A stretch of DNA of 64,000 nt from Gymnopus androsaceus JB14. Taxonomy: Eukaryota; Basidiomycota; Agaricomycetes; Agaricales; Omphalotaceae. Made by a program: the position numbers and the translations under genes. The notes beneath the pieces were generated by a model. The model was not told the DNA's origin. It worked only from the letters and a program-made list of their open reading frames with translations, and ran no database searches. Where the stretch lies: NCBI GenBank assembly GCA_009733575.1, contig ML769499.1, positions 124,001 through 188,000 on the forward strand. The letters run 5' to 3'. This document shows positions 1-11,586 of the stretch, in pieces (the stretch's first letter is position 1; each line of letters begins with the position of its first letter).

Positions 1-347
1 CAGAGGGAGACAAATTGTTGAAGTAGAGTCATCCAATTGGCCCAACCAGAGGATTCATGAATCTCTCTGAGGACCTTCCACATCTCAACAGGACCTCGAG
101 CCTTGCATGTGTGCGTAAGCTGAGAGTCTGCAACATGCAGAGCAATCTCAGCACATGCTTACTGAGTGTGCTTATCCCAAGCACATTGACAAGAAGTATT
201 GGTGGTGGGATGAGGCTCAGAAACATTGACAATTGACCAGAGATCCTTTCAAGTCAATTGCATCTCCATACGGTACTTCCAATTGAAGTAGTTCCCTTCA
301 TTGAGCAGCTTGAATCAGGTTGACAATGAAGATGAGTGGGGCTCCAT
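1..347 (-). pseudogene. Copia-type Gag relic (UBN2-like), runs off the left edge
   Basis: Reading the minus strand from an ATG at 345-347 gives a short leader and then a Gag-like stretch with NEGNYFNWKYRMEMQLT, the conserved N-terminal block of Copia Gag, followed further on by CKARGPVEMWKVLREIHES and WANWMTLLQQF. These are typical of the gag-polypeptide of Copia elements (UBN2 domain), which forms the virus-like particle. In-frame stops occur soon after the ATG, after MQLT and before ACAEIALH, so the copy is dead. It lies directly downstream of its own LTR (574-721) and leader. Family assignment rests on motif recognition; the pol part is outside the window. Confidence 0.75.
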
Positions 348-375
348 GATGACAATGGCAATGTAATGATATAGA

Positions 376-510
376 TAGCATAGACATGCAGAAGACAGGG
401 TTGAGACATGAGAGATGATGTAGAAATGCAAAAGACAGCATAGAGATGTAAAAGACAGTGTAGAAACACAAAAAACAGCATAGAAATGCGAATGACGTAG
501 AAACACAAAG
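376..510. repeat. Degenerate ~20-bp minisatellite in the Copia leader
   Basis: About seven imperfect copies of a unit resembling gcatagaaatgcaaaagaca follow each other, with unit length drifting between 18 and 22. It lies between the LTR and the gag start of the minus-strand Copia element, so it is in the untranslated leader of that element. Short pyrimidine-rich reading frames across it on the minus strand come from the repeat and are not genes. Confidence 0.6.
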
Positions 511-573
511 GTTGTAGAGACAACTGGTTACTTTGATTAGAGGAGGCAGAGGGTAAGACCCAGTCTCATAATC

Positions 574-721
574 TGTTGAGTAAAGTGACAACAATGGGGG
601 GGAAAAGTGAAACCAAAAGTGTATTTCCAATAGTCTAAGGCGGGTCTATATACTGGAGGTTAAACTAAGAGGCAGTGCCTGTGCAACTGCGGAATGGCTG
701 GATAAACCATGTTCCTCAACA
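574..721 (-). mobile_element. 5' LTR of the minus-strand Copia element
   Basis: On the minus strand the segment starts TGTTGAGG and ends CTCAACA, giving the TG...CA ends and short inverted repeat of an LTR (148 bp). A TATA-like TATATAGA lies near 645-652. Directly downstream (minus strand, from 573) is GATTATGAGACTGGG, which resembles a primer-binding site complementary to the anticodon arm of initiator tRNA-Met, as in the intact Copia at 41816. Gag follows about 230 bp later. No second LTR is in the window. Confidence 0.65.
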
Positions 722-2163
722 GTTTGATCTAGATGTGATTCCTAGCCAAAGGGAGTTAGATGTTATATAACTTGACAGACTAAGGCATATCCAGACTAAT
801 TGTCTCCACTTTTTTGTATTGTATGTTGCTTTGGGAATATTCCATAGCTTAACCAAGGCAATGGATAGTATGTCATGTTTGATCAATTTAATAGCTTCTG
901 GCTTAGTTGGGAACCATGGTTGATCAAGGATATGTCTCTGCCAATGCACTTTGGGCTGTAAGGTAAGAGTGGACATCTTCCAATGCAGTTCAGAATGGTC
1001 CTGAAGTAGTGACATTGATATTCAATGAATAACCAGAGCTAGTTTTACTCACCAGACTCAGAAATGTGATTTCAAGGCAATTATTACACTTTCAGAATAG
1101 TACCTCCATGCCTGATTTTGTTCCATCTTCCATCTCTATATCAGAATCTAAGTTATCCAAATCTACAACTCTCCTTCAGAAACATCATCATGTCCCTGAA
1201 ATTCATCACCCAGAGCATCCTTCAGGACAGGATTAGAGTATCCAATATAGTGCTGTGTAAAATATCAGGACCAGACAATTGCAGAAAAATACTGGAGTGA
1301 CTGGATTCACCTTGGATAATATTAGAACTTGAAAGCTTTGAAGCTTCCTGTGGATAGCTTTCAGATCATTTCTGCAACTCTGGTCATTTTCTGAAGGAAA
1401 TTTGATTTCATTGAGAAACTGATGAAGACTATCTGGCGGCTTCTCATATTCTGGAGGAGCACAGTAAACAGCAAAGGGGCCTGGGGGTTTGTTGGACATG
1501 AGAGGTGAGAGCAAGGTGTATTGTGTGTGGCCAGAAGGATACTGCATTGCAAGGTCAAGGTCTAACAACTGTGGGAAATCACTCCAGACAGTGTAAAAGT
1601 GTGGTGCAATTTTTCCCTTCTTTTCCTGCCCTTCAACATGTATCTTTCATGTGACATACTACCTCCCTTAAAGCCAGGTATGGTGAAAGCCACAGGGGGT
1701 ACTAGAGTACATTGAACCCCCTGAATATGTTTGCAATACAACTGGAAGTTATCTGGGCATAAGCTATGCAAATATTTACTACAGAGTTACTAATCAGTCT
1801 CACAGGCAGTCTTTCAAGTTGATTTTATCATCTGTTGTGTGCTTGCCTCTAGGGGCTATGTGCGTATTGCTTTTGTTTTGCATCTGGAAGATGCATTGAA
1901 TGGTCACATGAGTGGGTAACATGTAGCTTTATGTCCAGGAATCCATCACACTGCATCCAGAATCTTGACAGGAATCATGACCTTGCATATTTTACCGCAT
2001 GTTAGTTTTAGCCAGTGTTCTGTATTATTTTCTTCTCTGTATGGGACAATCTTGACTAGGAGTCACACAAAGATGTTCCGCAAACACAGCCAGCTGCCTC
2101 TATGGGATTTCAAGATGCAAAGGGCTAACATTCATTACAGATATTTATACTTGTATTAACAAA
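722..2163. other. No recognisable gene; unidentified reading-frame fragments
   Basis: Two minus-strand frames (1233-1568 and 1562-1771) abut and could be parts of one broken or spliced reading frame; the first contains PPGPFAVYCAPPEYEKPPD. I do not recognise the protein. The rest is AT-rich with no clear repeat, RNA gene or intact coding sequence. Confidence 0.4.
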
Positions 2164-2811
2164 CCTCTGCCTTTCTCACTCAGAGAGAGATGATAACGTT
2201 AGCCAAAACTCGGACCAGAGGTCCATAAATTAAGTGGATCATGAAGTGCTATACTGTAATGAGTGGAAATGCATAGTACAGTGCAAGTACACTACTTAGA
2301 AAGTGAAACAGATAACAGATATGTGAGATAGAGGGAGAGGAGGGAGGGTAATGAAAAAATGCACAGATCCTGCTAGATCTGCTCAGATATCTATTAGTAC
2401 AATGTAGCAAGCTTATCAGGCATGATCTGTGCACCAAGAGCCGTGATATCTAGTGATCTAACAAGCAGGAAAGCAAAATGTGCACTGGATGTGTTTACTC
2501 ATGGCCACGGAAAAAAATGATCCACCTTTTTGATCCCACTCATGTACTTGGTCATTTTACACTCTCATACTTGCATTATAAGTCCCATACTTTCTGAGGA
2601 CGTTTATCACCATCAATACAATATATTCACCTACTCAGAACTCTTTGTGATCTCCTTTCCAAAATGCATTAAAAATTGCAAGTTCAAATGCAAATGTGAC
2701 CTGGACCATTTTTTTCCGTGGCTACGAGTAGATCTGGCTAGATGTGTTGTGGGCTCTGTTCAGTGACAAGATCAAGGTGAAAAATGCGAGGCCATGCCAG
2801 ATCCTTGTATC
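2164..2811 (-). mobile_element. Right-hand half of the 1.1 kb TIR-less repeat (copy 1)
   Basis: Read on the minus strand this matches the right half of the repeat at 13906-15034 and 19877-21020, ending in the shared terminus GAGTGAGAAAGGCAGAGG at 2164. It contains the perfect small hairpin GGACCTCTGGTCC near the end. It is interrupted by a 231-bp miniature transposon (2498-2728). Similarity to the other copies stops at 2811; a left-end portion in the same orientation is found at 7704-7940, so the pogo/hAT nest may sit inside one original copy. Confidence 0.75.
2498..2728. mobile_element. MITE with TA duplication, termini CTCATGGCCACGG
   Basis: Terminal inverted repeats CTCATGGCCACGGAAAAAAA and its complement (one or two mismatches, ...TTTTTTTCCGTGGCTACGAG) are flanked by TA (2496-2497 and 2729-2730). 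The other copies of the surrounding 1.1 kb repeat read gtgtttagatctgg without interruption, so the pre-insertion site is visible and confirms a TA target duplication. This is the signature of Tc1/mariner-type elements. There is no coding capacity. Confidence 0.85.
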
Positions 2812-3302
2812 CCGTGACAGTGCACTGGTGATACGCCTATTTTTTGAATAGGCTTATAAATAAGCCTATAAAACAAGATTTACAATACTATATGAAATAG
2901 AATACAGATTAGTATACCAAACTGATGTTTGGTTGGAATGTACTAGTAAGACAAGAGATACCAAAATCAAGTTAGTTATTGGACTAAAGTCAAGATTGGA
3001 ATTCATAGAGTAAGATCGAGTAAACAAAACAAGGACTCAAAACCACATTAGAAGAAAAGTATCAAACAGGCACGACCACTATTTAGGGTCCAAAAGGAAG
3101 CATGAGGAGTTAGCTATGGCCAACAATGGAACCATAATTAATGATAAGAAACTGTAGTCCGACAATGAGGTACTGACCTAGGACATATGCACATCATTTG
3201 AAAGCTAGGATATATGAGAAGTAGTTAGTGAACGTTCTTGTAATGGGATGAAGAATAGCTAAGAAAAAGGACAAGACAAGAATTAACAATCGGGTAGTAA
3301 TA
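2812..3302. other. AT-rich stretch without recognised features
   Basis: No reading frame of note, no RNA gene and no repeat matching elsewhere in the window. A short inverted repeat, gaataggcttataaataagc and neighbours near 2850-2875, is too small to classify. Confidence 0.3.
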
Positions 3303-3334
3303 CAGTCGATTATCTCATATGGAATAACATCATA

Positions 3335-5865
3335 CAGTGTTCTCATTAAGCCCTAAGCCTTAACTTAACTTAAGACTTAAATTACCCTTAAGCCTAACCC
3401 TTAACTTGAAACAATGAAAGTCCTAAGTCTTAATTAAGGGTGCTTAATGAAAATCATGTGATGACTCAGCAGGGCGCCGAAATTTATACTATTAGATTTC
3501 CTGACATTCTGAATATCTTTCATTTCTCAGATCTCCAGCTGATAAAAATGCTGCCAAACAAAAGCCTTTTATGGCAATTCTTTCATTGGGGTGCTAAATG
3601 AAACACATCTCACTATTGCGCTGATGTGTTAGATTTGTGCTGGGTATGAAAACCAACCAAACAACAATCACCCCAATCAGATACAATCCAAAAGGTTTAA
3701 TTTAATGCGAGGAAGGAGGTTGTCAAAGGTTCCCTCAACTACTAATTGATTCAAAGAGAAAAGCACTTGACAGTTGGCACAGACAGTGCAAGATGAACAA
3801 GGTTTATATTTGGAGGGAGGTTTTGAAATGCCAGCTGATGTACAACAGCGCGCTGAACTAATCGAGGGGAAAGCAAACACCAAAGCATGGGTCAAGTACA
3901 CCAACTCAACAAACAACTTTGTGTATCCGCGGTGAAACACCAAAGCACGGGTCAAGTACACTGACTCAACAAACAACTTTGCATATCTTGGGAGCCTTTA
4001 CGTCGCCGCGCAATGATACTCCAACTCTCAGGGAATCCCGTGAGTTACTTAACAAGCTTATACAACTGCTGCGCAAGTCACTCAAGTAGGCATTTTTAAC
4101 ACACTCAGGGAAGAGTGGGCAAGGGGTAGAATCTGTTGGTAAAGCTAGGTAACACTCCGAGAAGCTTCCTCCCTAAAACTAGACCAAGCCAGCACTTGGG
4201 TCCAAGACCTTTCCTAATCAACAATGGGCTCGTCGAGGTGTGCATGTTAGGCTCCACCTGCGGTCCTAAGACTGATGTGACCTCTCTTCGAGATGAAAAC
4301 CAGGAATGCTCGACTTAATAGCTGGGAAGTAGAATGAACAGCCTCAGTATTATCGAGGTTACAAGAAGGCCACCCGTTTCAAAGGTTGCAGAGGACAATG
4401 CAGATGCATCTGAGCATGTATGAATCACTACAGGTCCTAAGATAGAACTGCGTTTCAGGTATCAAGTCTAACTTGTTATTCTGAGATAGAATAGCTACCC
4501 TTATATACTGAGCGAGATATAATAAAATAGGAAAATGAGAGAAACTGAGCAAGATACAATGAAACAGAGTAAGTAAAATAGAAAAAGATAAATAATGTCC
4601 ATATATATGTGTATACTATGGTTTTGCCTCAACATTTCCTGCCTCGTTCATTTGTCTTCCTCGATTGGGTCGACTTTTGGGATTTTTGGTCTGAATCGAC
4701 TTGAGTCATTTGCCTTTTTACAAGGCTTGCCAGTTCCTTTAGCAGAACAGCCCTCGGAAGTATTTCTATGTTTTTCCTCGCCAATGGGAGACTGGTTATT
4801 ATCCCTAGTTCCGCGCGGTCTCGAGTCTAGATGCATGGTAGCATATGGATCTTGGTAAAACACTGAGGCTCGGATAGAAACACTCCTTGGTCCTTCCATG
4901 CTCTAGAAGTAGCTACAGCAAGTGGGTCATGTGGCCGCGTTGGATTGCTGCGGCTATCTGCCTGGGTGCTTTCCAGCAAGCGTCAACTTTGAGGGCACCC
5001 ATTAGGGTACTTCCTCATCTCGGTCCACCTTGCTTTGTTTAATAAACTCGAGTGTTGTGTAGACTCCTCGGTGAGCTGATCGCGGAAGCGATGCCTCGTT
5101 AAGACTTCAATTCCTTAGGTATATCCTTTGATGACCTAGCCTAGTATAACTGGTATGTGGGCTCGTTTATCTGCCTCGGTCAGCAACTTGTTATCCAACA
5201 AGCTTGCCTTGCTACACCATACTGCGCATAGGACTTTGATCGAGACACATTCACAAAGTTAAGTATGGTACCATTGCGCGTACCATTACTCTGCAACCTC
5301 TTGGGTAGAATAGGTCCTCGGTAGATTTTAATTATCAGCTTGGGCTCACTATAGTTCTCTTATTGACCGTGTTTTGTTACTAACAGAACCTAGGATTATT
5401 GGTTCTGTGCAGTTCTAGCCTTAGCCAAAAAATCAGCATATCAGCGCTTGCTGTTTGGGATGCATCAAGCAGCACTGTCCTTCTTCTGCATTGATTGAGT
5501 TAAATGCTGATGGTGATGAGGTTTTAATCTTGATGATTCTTGGTTCAAGGATGGTATGCACTCCAACTTTATGTATTATTGAAGGTAAATTAATGCCATA
5601 TAATTTCCTAGCCCTCACAAAATTCAGCAGTGTTCAGATGAGGCACCTGATGATGGTGAACTTGAAGGTTCCAGGGATGATTATAAGTGGTGGTGCAATG
5701 CTTGTAAATAATACTTTCTGAGGGACTGTTCAATGCCTCAAAATTTCTTGATTTTTTTTTGAACCCTTAATTAACTCTTAATTTACACCCTTAATTTACC
5801 CTTAATAAGGTTTAAGACCTTAGCATAAAATTTTGCCCTTAATAACCCCTTAGGTGAAAACACTG
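3335..5865. mobile_element. hAT-type non-autonomous element, termini CAGTGTTYTC
   Basis: It starts CAGTGTTCTCATTAAGCCC and ends with the inverted form ...GGTGAAAACACTG. The flanks are an exact 8-bp duplication acatcata (3327-3334 and 5866-5873). The CAGTG start and 8-bp duplication fit the hAT superfamily. Both ends carry arrays of taag/cttaa/cccttaa words (about 3345-3450 and 5760-5850). The interior, which holds a 60-bp tandem duplication and several unrecognised fragments, encodes no transposase that I can see; it may be captured sequence. Two short overlapping frames at 5433-5721 are unidentified. Confidence 0.85.
3875..3988. repeat. Tandem duplication of a 60-bp unit
   Basis: The unit beginning aaacaccaaagcatgggtca at 3875 is repeated at 3935 with a few substitutions, giving exactly 60-bp spacing. 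On the minus strand this yields a duplicated 20-residue peptide inside a 99-residue frame (3677-3976), which is the only sign of coding there; I do not recognise it. Confidence 0.8.
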
Positions 5866-6290
5866 ACATCATATGGAATATCCGCCATATGGAATCAAGA
5901 TTAGCCTTCCCCCAAGCCGGGAGGCGGGAATATTCCATGCAACCATTATCTGGAATATGGAATACCATATTGGGGTCATATTCCATACGGCGGTCAGTCA
6001 AAAGGTAGTAATATTGGTAGTAAATGTACATTTTGAGCTATAGAAACTTGAAGGTAATTGAGTTGAAGTGTGGCTTGAGTGCGGCACCAAGTTCTTGCTA
6101 AGTTTGAGGGTCCCACAGTAATAAATATTGCCATATTCTGTAGATTAGCCTTTTTTTAGACTTTCTAACACTCAATAATGGGCAACAATGTAACTTGAAA
6201 AATCCAGTCTGATCAGAAGAAGCAAACTGTATTTAAACCTCATGGAGGGTCGGACCCAACAAAAAAAGCAGAAATTGGCCCAAAACAACA

Positions 6291-6545
6291 GTGAAACCAC
6301 TGAACCAGCACAGGGAGGATCTCACTCTCAGCAATTGGTTAGAAGTGATAGATTATGTTGAGAGTCACCAGGACAAGACTCAGAAGGAGGTTGTTGTCTA
6401 TTTCAAGACACGGAAGTCCGGTGTTCTATCTTTTACACAGAGTGCACTGTTGAAGATTTTGAAAAAGTGTGGGGAGATGCAAGAGTGCACTGCTGCAAAT
6501 CCAAGTAAAGTACAAACAGGTATTGAAGATTATTTTGTCAAGTAA
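6291..6545 (+). pseudogene. Pogo/Fot1-type transposase N-terminus (CENP-B helix-turn-helix)
   Basis: This 84-residue frame contains EDLTLSNWLEVIDYVES, then TQKEVVVYFKTRKSGV and LSFTQSALLKILKK. The order and spacing match the CENP-B N-terminal DNA-binding helix-turn-helix of fungal pogo/Fot1-like transposases, which bind the transposon ends. A second DNA-binding helix and the DDE catalytic domain are missing; the frame stops at TAA shortly before the right end of the element. The upstream sequence from about 6190 reads in related style, so the start is uncertain. Confidence 0.7.
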
Positions 6546-6695
6546 TGAGTTGATTTTACATTTAGAAATACACTGAGCATGATTCTAGAGTGAAAATAAA
6601 TGATTTAAATCAAAATATCTGTTATGGAATATCCATCATATGGAATATGGTTTGGATGGGAACCAACAGTATTCCATATGAAATAATCAACTGTA

Positions 6696-7622
6696 TTAGG
6701 AAAAACTCACATATGGAAGTAAAGTTGGCAGCCATTGAGGATGAAACAGTTGTACTTGAAGGACTAATGTAAGTAAAGATCAAGGAGATGACTATATATG
6801 GGTATATGCATGGGATTAGTATAAAATTGAATATTTATATAGATTATTGGATGAGAACCTTACTGTAATGAGTAATAATAATTGTTAATTGTACATTTAA
6901 GTAGGGATATTTGTTTAGCCACATTTAATTAGTTGCCATGGTATAAGTAGCGATCTAGTGGTTTGTGAATACAAGTTTGTTTCCCCCTCACCCAAGTGAT
7001 AGAGGTTGTCAGCTGGCAAGCACCAGTCTGATTTGCGGCATAGACTCCAAGCATGAACAAAACTCAACTTTGAGCACTTATTCTTTTGCCCATTGCACCT
7101 TTGCTATACACTAGAAGTGTCAACGCAGAGTTTGGTCAAAACTTTAAATTGCCAACACACCCAAAACCCAAGCTAGTGTTTGGTGACTATTGTTCGTGTG
7201 GTGATATAGTTCACACCTTGACTGTAGTTGGTCAACTGTTCATGTGGTCATATCATTGAAGCCTTGACTGTTGAAGCTGGTTAGAATACCATACCCATCC
7301 ATATTGTTGGTTGGTTTTTATCAAAATTGTCTTTGTATTGTTGTTGGCGTCTGTCATATCATTGACAGTTCCATTCTTGTACCCATTTTGATTATTATTA
7401 CCAAACTTTGAATTGAGAACTTGCATCAAGTATCAAACTTAGTTTTGAGAATGTACTACATTGGACTACAGAGAGAGATAAAAGTATTTGGCGAAACCTT
7501 TGACAATGCCTTCACCTGTACTCACGTAACATTTGAGCACAACTATTCCATACCATTTGTGTTGTTGGTTCAAACTTGTGTTTGAACTTTATATACCTAC
7601 GGTTAGGACCAGGTTACTGGAT
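6696..7622. other. AT-rich, no recognised gene
   Basis: Only short frames occur. Nothing resembles an RNA gene or a repeat seen elsewhere in the window. Confidence 0.3.
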
Positions 7623-7703
7623 ATACTCACTATGTACGTAAGTGACTGGACATACCGCGCTGGCCAAGCATATGCTAAGTCCACTTACGTACATAGCGGG
7701 TAT
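7623..7703. repeat. Near-perfect long hairpin inside the 1.1 kb repeat
   Basis: The arm ATACTCACTATGTACGTAAG (7623 onward) is repeated in inverted form at 7677-7703 (...CTTACGTACATAGCGGGTAT), leaving a loop of about 25 bases. Each arm also holds the palindrome TACGTA. It sits where sequence similar to the 1.1 kb repeat breaks off, so it may be a tiny inserted hairpin element or a recombination scar. Confidence 0.7.
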
Positions 7704-7940
7704 GGACACAATGCAGTAATGCTATGATCAATGGAAGGTATCAAATAAGAGCAAAATAACTAAGCTGCTTGGAATTTGGAGTTGAGCAAGTTGTGATAAA
7801 TTACTGCAATAGCAATTGTGTAAATGAATTCATGTGTGCTAAAAAGCAATGAATTGTGCATTACAATTACTGTGGAAGGTCTGTTGTTTGCTGAGGCCTG
7901 CAGAAAAGCTCCCTACCTCTGGAATCTGCCTTCATGTCAA
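7704..7940 (-). mobile_element. Left-end fragment of the 1.1 kb TIR-less repeat
   Basis: On the minus strand from 7940 it begins TTGACATGAAGGCAG and follows the left end of the 13906 copy through the ctgaggcctgcagaaaagct segment, with an internal deletion of roughly 120 bp. It has the same orientation as the right-end half at 2164-2811, so the two may be parts of one dismembered copy. Confidence 0.75.
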
Positions 7941-9531
7941 GTGTGGTGATCATGGCAAAGATGGAATCAAAGTATTTAAAGAAAACCACATCTGTGGGCC
8001 TGTCTGTACAGTACAGCAATGGGGTTCAATGATGAAGTAGAGAATACCAAATGAGGACAATGAACTTGTGGAAGATCAGGAGAAAACCATGCTCCATCCA
8101 AAACCTGCTCTGAGAACCAGGCCTCACTTCAATCCCATTCGCGACTAGGTATTTTGTAGTCTCGTTGATGTTTAAATAAATCCCTCCCAATTCATTCAAA
8201 TTGGCCTGTTCCCACCAATAGCTACTTGCTCAATTAATACCAACACATCAAGCAATTGTAATTTACAATAGCTAGGACATAGCGGTATTATTCTGAGGCA
8301 AGAGTGGAAGTGGAGGGAGATTTAGCTTGCAAAGAATGAAGGCCATGCAAGACGTGTGTGGAGCAGAGGAAGGGAAAAAGTAGCGCCACATGCATTAAGC
8401 TGGAAATAAAGATTACTCAAAGAAAAGCTTTGGCACGCGCCAGAAACTGTGACCTAAGGAATTAGTAGCTTTTGAGCTTTGAAATCAGCGTGGCCTAACT
8501 GATAGGAAACAATAGGAAAAGGGCCTGATATGGTGCTGGGTATTGAGATCCAGCAAGCTGAGCAATGGCAAATCCTAGATTGAAAGGGTAGAGCCAAAAG
8601 AGATTAAACAAACTTGGCGCATGAATCTAATCAAATTCACCACGAGCCACATGACCCAGGTTTGCTTGACAACTGTACTAAGTTGATTTGGAAGCAGAGG
8701 AGAAACTTACCAGAAGGAAGTAAAACCCACTGTTGTGGTGGCTGAGTCAGTTTGAATCAATAAATGCAAACACACAGTTGCATCAAGTTGTGTCATATGC
8801 CAGTCCAAGCTGGGCCAGTGTTTTTTCAAGCATCTGGGATTGCTCTTGATCTCACACCATCACCAGCCAGCAATTTTCCCATGGTTTACTGGGGCCCTAG
8901 ATAGTCTTGAAGGATAGTATAGCATAGACTTCCTTAATTCTCGTATTCTAAAGTACTTGCCATATTCTTCCTCTCGTTCTCTACCTGGACATACCTATAA
9001 ATTGCAAAACTAATATCATAATAGGTTAACATGTGCGATGAAATTGAAAGTTTACATCTTAGTTCCTCCCAGAGTATCAAGGGTAAGCCATATCGTATTT
9101 TTCCTGCTATATATCTGGAGAGCTGATTTCTTTCAAGCTCTCGAACCTTACATGGACTCATCCGGTCATCATCAAGTCAAATCAACTGAAACGCGCGACC
9201 TGATTCTTGAACTGCAAACGGGTTGTAATAATGGTATGCGAAACAGTGTCTTTTGTTTGCCTCTATTAATGACTTGCTCACAGCCCAGCAAGTGATTGAG
9301 TGCAACAAGCTCCACAATTTCAGCACTCAATTGGCCAAAGCAAACAAAAAGATTGCCAAATTGAAGAACTGCAGGAAGGAGGAAGGTACTAGCTTAGCTC
9401 AGAGCGCGGGCTTATGGGAGATGACAGGTATGTAGGCAGTGTCGTTGTCAGAGTCTATCCATTTCATTATACTGAATTTTGTTTTTAGGTCAGCAGGTGG
9501 AAGAAATTGCATCAAGATTAAATAATCCATA
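7941..9531. other. No recognised gene; possible coiled-coil fragment near its end
   Basis: Most of this stretch has no usable frame. Near 9253-9435 a short plus-strand frame (QLAKANKKIAKLKN) looks coiled-coil and could be a far-upstream part of the LINE-like relic that follows, but the link is broken by stops. Confidence 0.3.
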
Positions 9532-11022
9532 ATGAAACCCATAACTTGTGCAACCAAACCAGCGCCACCCTTTCCATCAAACACAATCATTAATTCTATG
9601 GATTCAACTGCAAGCACCTTAAACACCCCTCACAATGTAGCCCAAAACACTGCAGAAACCTTCTTGGAAGACTCTGGGCCATCAGGCCTGCTAGGGGGAG
9701 GGAGTGTTGGCAGCACTTCCTCTCCTGCCAAGGGGGCAAGTATACCTTCCAACTCTCTATCCCAGTTCTCTACTAACCTCCCTTCATCCTATCTAACCCT
9801 GGAGTTGCTACTTCCAGAATTTATTGAAGATGCGCTTAGCCAAGGTCTTCAGGCAGCTGTCAGACTGGTAATCAGGATCATTGGAACAATGGCCAACAAG
9901 GATGCAGGATCTAGGAAGTGAAGGATGGGTCAGAAGGCAATGCTGTTGACTATGGAGATTTTAGAAGGAGTTTGCAGAAAGCAGGATGAATTGGATGGAT
10001 TCGCCAAAGTGAGAAAAGAGACACAAGCCCAACTGAACATGGTCGAGTCAAAACTAGACACAGCTCTCCTGGCCTTGGGCCAACGTCCTGCTCTGTGCCT
10101 CAATGACCATTCAGTCCCTCCAACTTATTCAAACCCTCCAACTCTGCCTCCTTCACAGCCAATCCCCCCAGACCACCAACTTCTCACCATATCTCTCTAG
10201 CGTGTCTCTGAACCCAACTTCCCAACACTCTTTCCCCTTCCTACCAATGAGCTAATCACAAGGGCCAACCTAGCAGTGGACAGCTCTGAACCAGCCACCT
10301 CTCCACCATTGCCATCTATATCTTGCCTATTCCATGCAGCTAGAATTGGCTCAAAATCCAGACGCCTTATAGTCTTCCTGTCAGCAGGACAAGATGCCAC
10401 CGCTCTCCTTTGCTCCATGGATTCATGGGTCCCTAGGCTCTCACTTGAAGCCCACCTTACCATCTGCACATGCAAGGTCATTGTGAATAGCTTCAGCACC
10501 AGGTTTGACCCAAGGAAGAAAAAACATGTTGAAAAGATAGTCAAGGTCAACCCATTCTTAAAGGGTTCTTTGGTCAGAGCTCACTGGCTGAAGAAGGAGG
10601 TGGCCACCCAGCTGGGAAAGGAATGGGATCATCCTCCACATTTATGGAGACAATACTGTGGATAGGATTATCAGGGAAGGAATAGTTACAGTAGATGGTT
10701 GGCTCCTCTTTGTAATGTGAGGGCAGTGGCAGTTACGGGTATTGTGTGGTTCAGCGCAATGCACACAGACAGGGTTGGGACTCTTGCACTGGTAAGAATA
10801 ATGACCAAATTCCTGGCAGCAGTAGCATTGTTCTGGGCCCTCCTCAAAGGCATGACCCCATGCTCATCCAGTAAAAAATGCCCAATCACTGCAAAATGTG
10901 CCCTCTGCAAAGGGGCTCACTTTGCATTTGACCACAACTGCTCAGCATGCAAGCAAGCCATCCTCCTCCACTCCCATGATGGCTCAAGATCTATCTTGTT
11001 GTCTTATGGATCTCATCTATGA
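9532..11022 (+). pseudogene. LINE (Tad/I-type) ORF1-like nucleic-acid-binding protein relic
   Basis: Four successive plus-strand frames read as one decayed protein: a Ser/Pro-rich start (9532-9921), a segment ending in proline-rich linker (9925-10200), a domain with KKKHVEKIVKVNPFLKGS and LVRAHWLKKEVATQLGKEW (10276-10665), then, in another frame, ILHIYGDNTVDRIIREG and a zinc-knuckle-like KCALCKGAHFAFDHNCSAC (10891-10947). The domain order resembles ORF1 of fungal Tad/I-clade LINEs, which packages element RNA. No reverse transcriptase follows: the sequence is cut by the 1.1 kb repeat fragment at 11072. Assignment is by pattern only. Confidence 0.5.
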
Positions 11023-11071
11023 ACCCCCACCTCCTTCCCAATAGCCAGCTAAGGATAAAGAGTGTTAATGT

Positions 11072-11266
11072 TTGACATGAAGGCAGATTCCAGAGGTAGG
11101 GAGCTTTTCTGCAGGCCTCAGCAAATAATAGATCTTCTGCAGCAATTGTGATGCACAATTCATTGCTTTTCAGCACACATGAATTCATTTATACAATTGC
11201 TGCACTTTACTATATCCTCTTTGCCACCCCTAGTGCATGCAAATAGAGTTCAATATGCCCTACAAT
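11072..11266 (+). mobile_element. Left-end fragment of the 1.1 kb TIR-less repeat
   Basis: It begins TTGACATGAAGGCAGATTCC and follows the left ~195 bp of the repeat at 13906-15034, then breaks off in the segment gccctacaat. It truncates the LINE-like relic on its left. Confidence 0.85.
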
Positions 11267-11307
11267 GCACGCCTATCATAAAAAGTTATTAGAGCTCTAG
11301 TCTACTG

Positions 11308-11580
11308 CTAATTAGATAAACTGACCTTGAAGTTTAACAATGTTTTATTTTCATCCACGTTTAGTTGCTTCTTTCGAACATGAAATGGGTTGTGGGCTGA
11401 TGGCTTCTTGGGCAAAGATATAGGCAACTTTTTTGATGGAGAGGACTTAGGAGCATTTCCAGGAGAGGAAGAGGGGCTTGTTTTAGATTTCTTATTGGAG
11501 TGAGGTGCATTATTAGCTTTGGAGTCACTGTTGTTACCATCACTTGGACAGGAGCATTTCCAATTTGTAGGCATTGGCAT
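11308..11580 (-). other. Unrecognised Ser/Lys/Pro-rich 90-residue frame
   Basis: The frame is low in complexity, with runs such as KKSKTSPSSSPGNAPKSSPS and KKLPISLPKKPSAHNP. It ends six bases before a miniature transposon. Nothing identifies a function, and it may be a fragment of a disordered N-terminus or chance. Confidence 0.2.
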
Positions 11581-11586
11581 CTAGAG

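Larger units (their letters stand above)
3303..6693 (+). mobile_element. Pogo-like DNA transposon, split by a hAT-type insertion
   Basis: The left end (3303) begins CAGTCGATTATCTCATATGG and the right end (6693) is its inverted copy with two C/T mismatches; both are flanked by TA (3301-3302, 6694-6695). A 2.5 kb hAT-type element entered at 3335, and its 8-bp target duplication (acatcata) joins the two parts. Without it the element is roughly 0.86 kb and holds a pogo/CENP-B-type helix-turn-helix reading frame but no DDE domain, so it is an internally deleted copy. A 141-bp relative with the same termini lies at 40008-40148. Confidence 0.8.

Noticed and set aside
254..630. Minus-strand frames rich in Leu/Phe/Cys as membrane proteins
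   Set aside because: They are translations of a 20-bp minisatellite in a Copia leader, overlapping in three frames.
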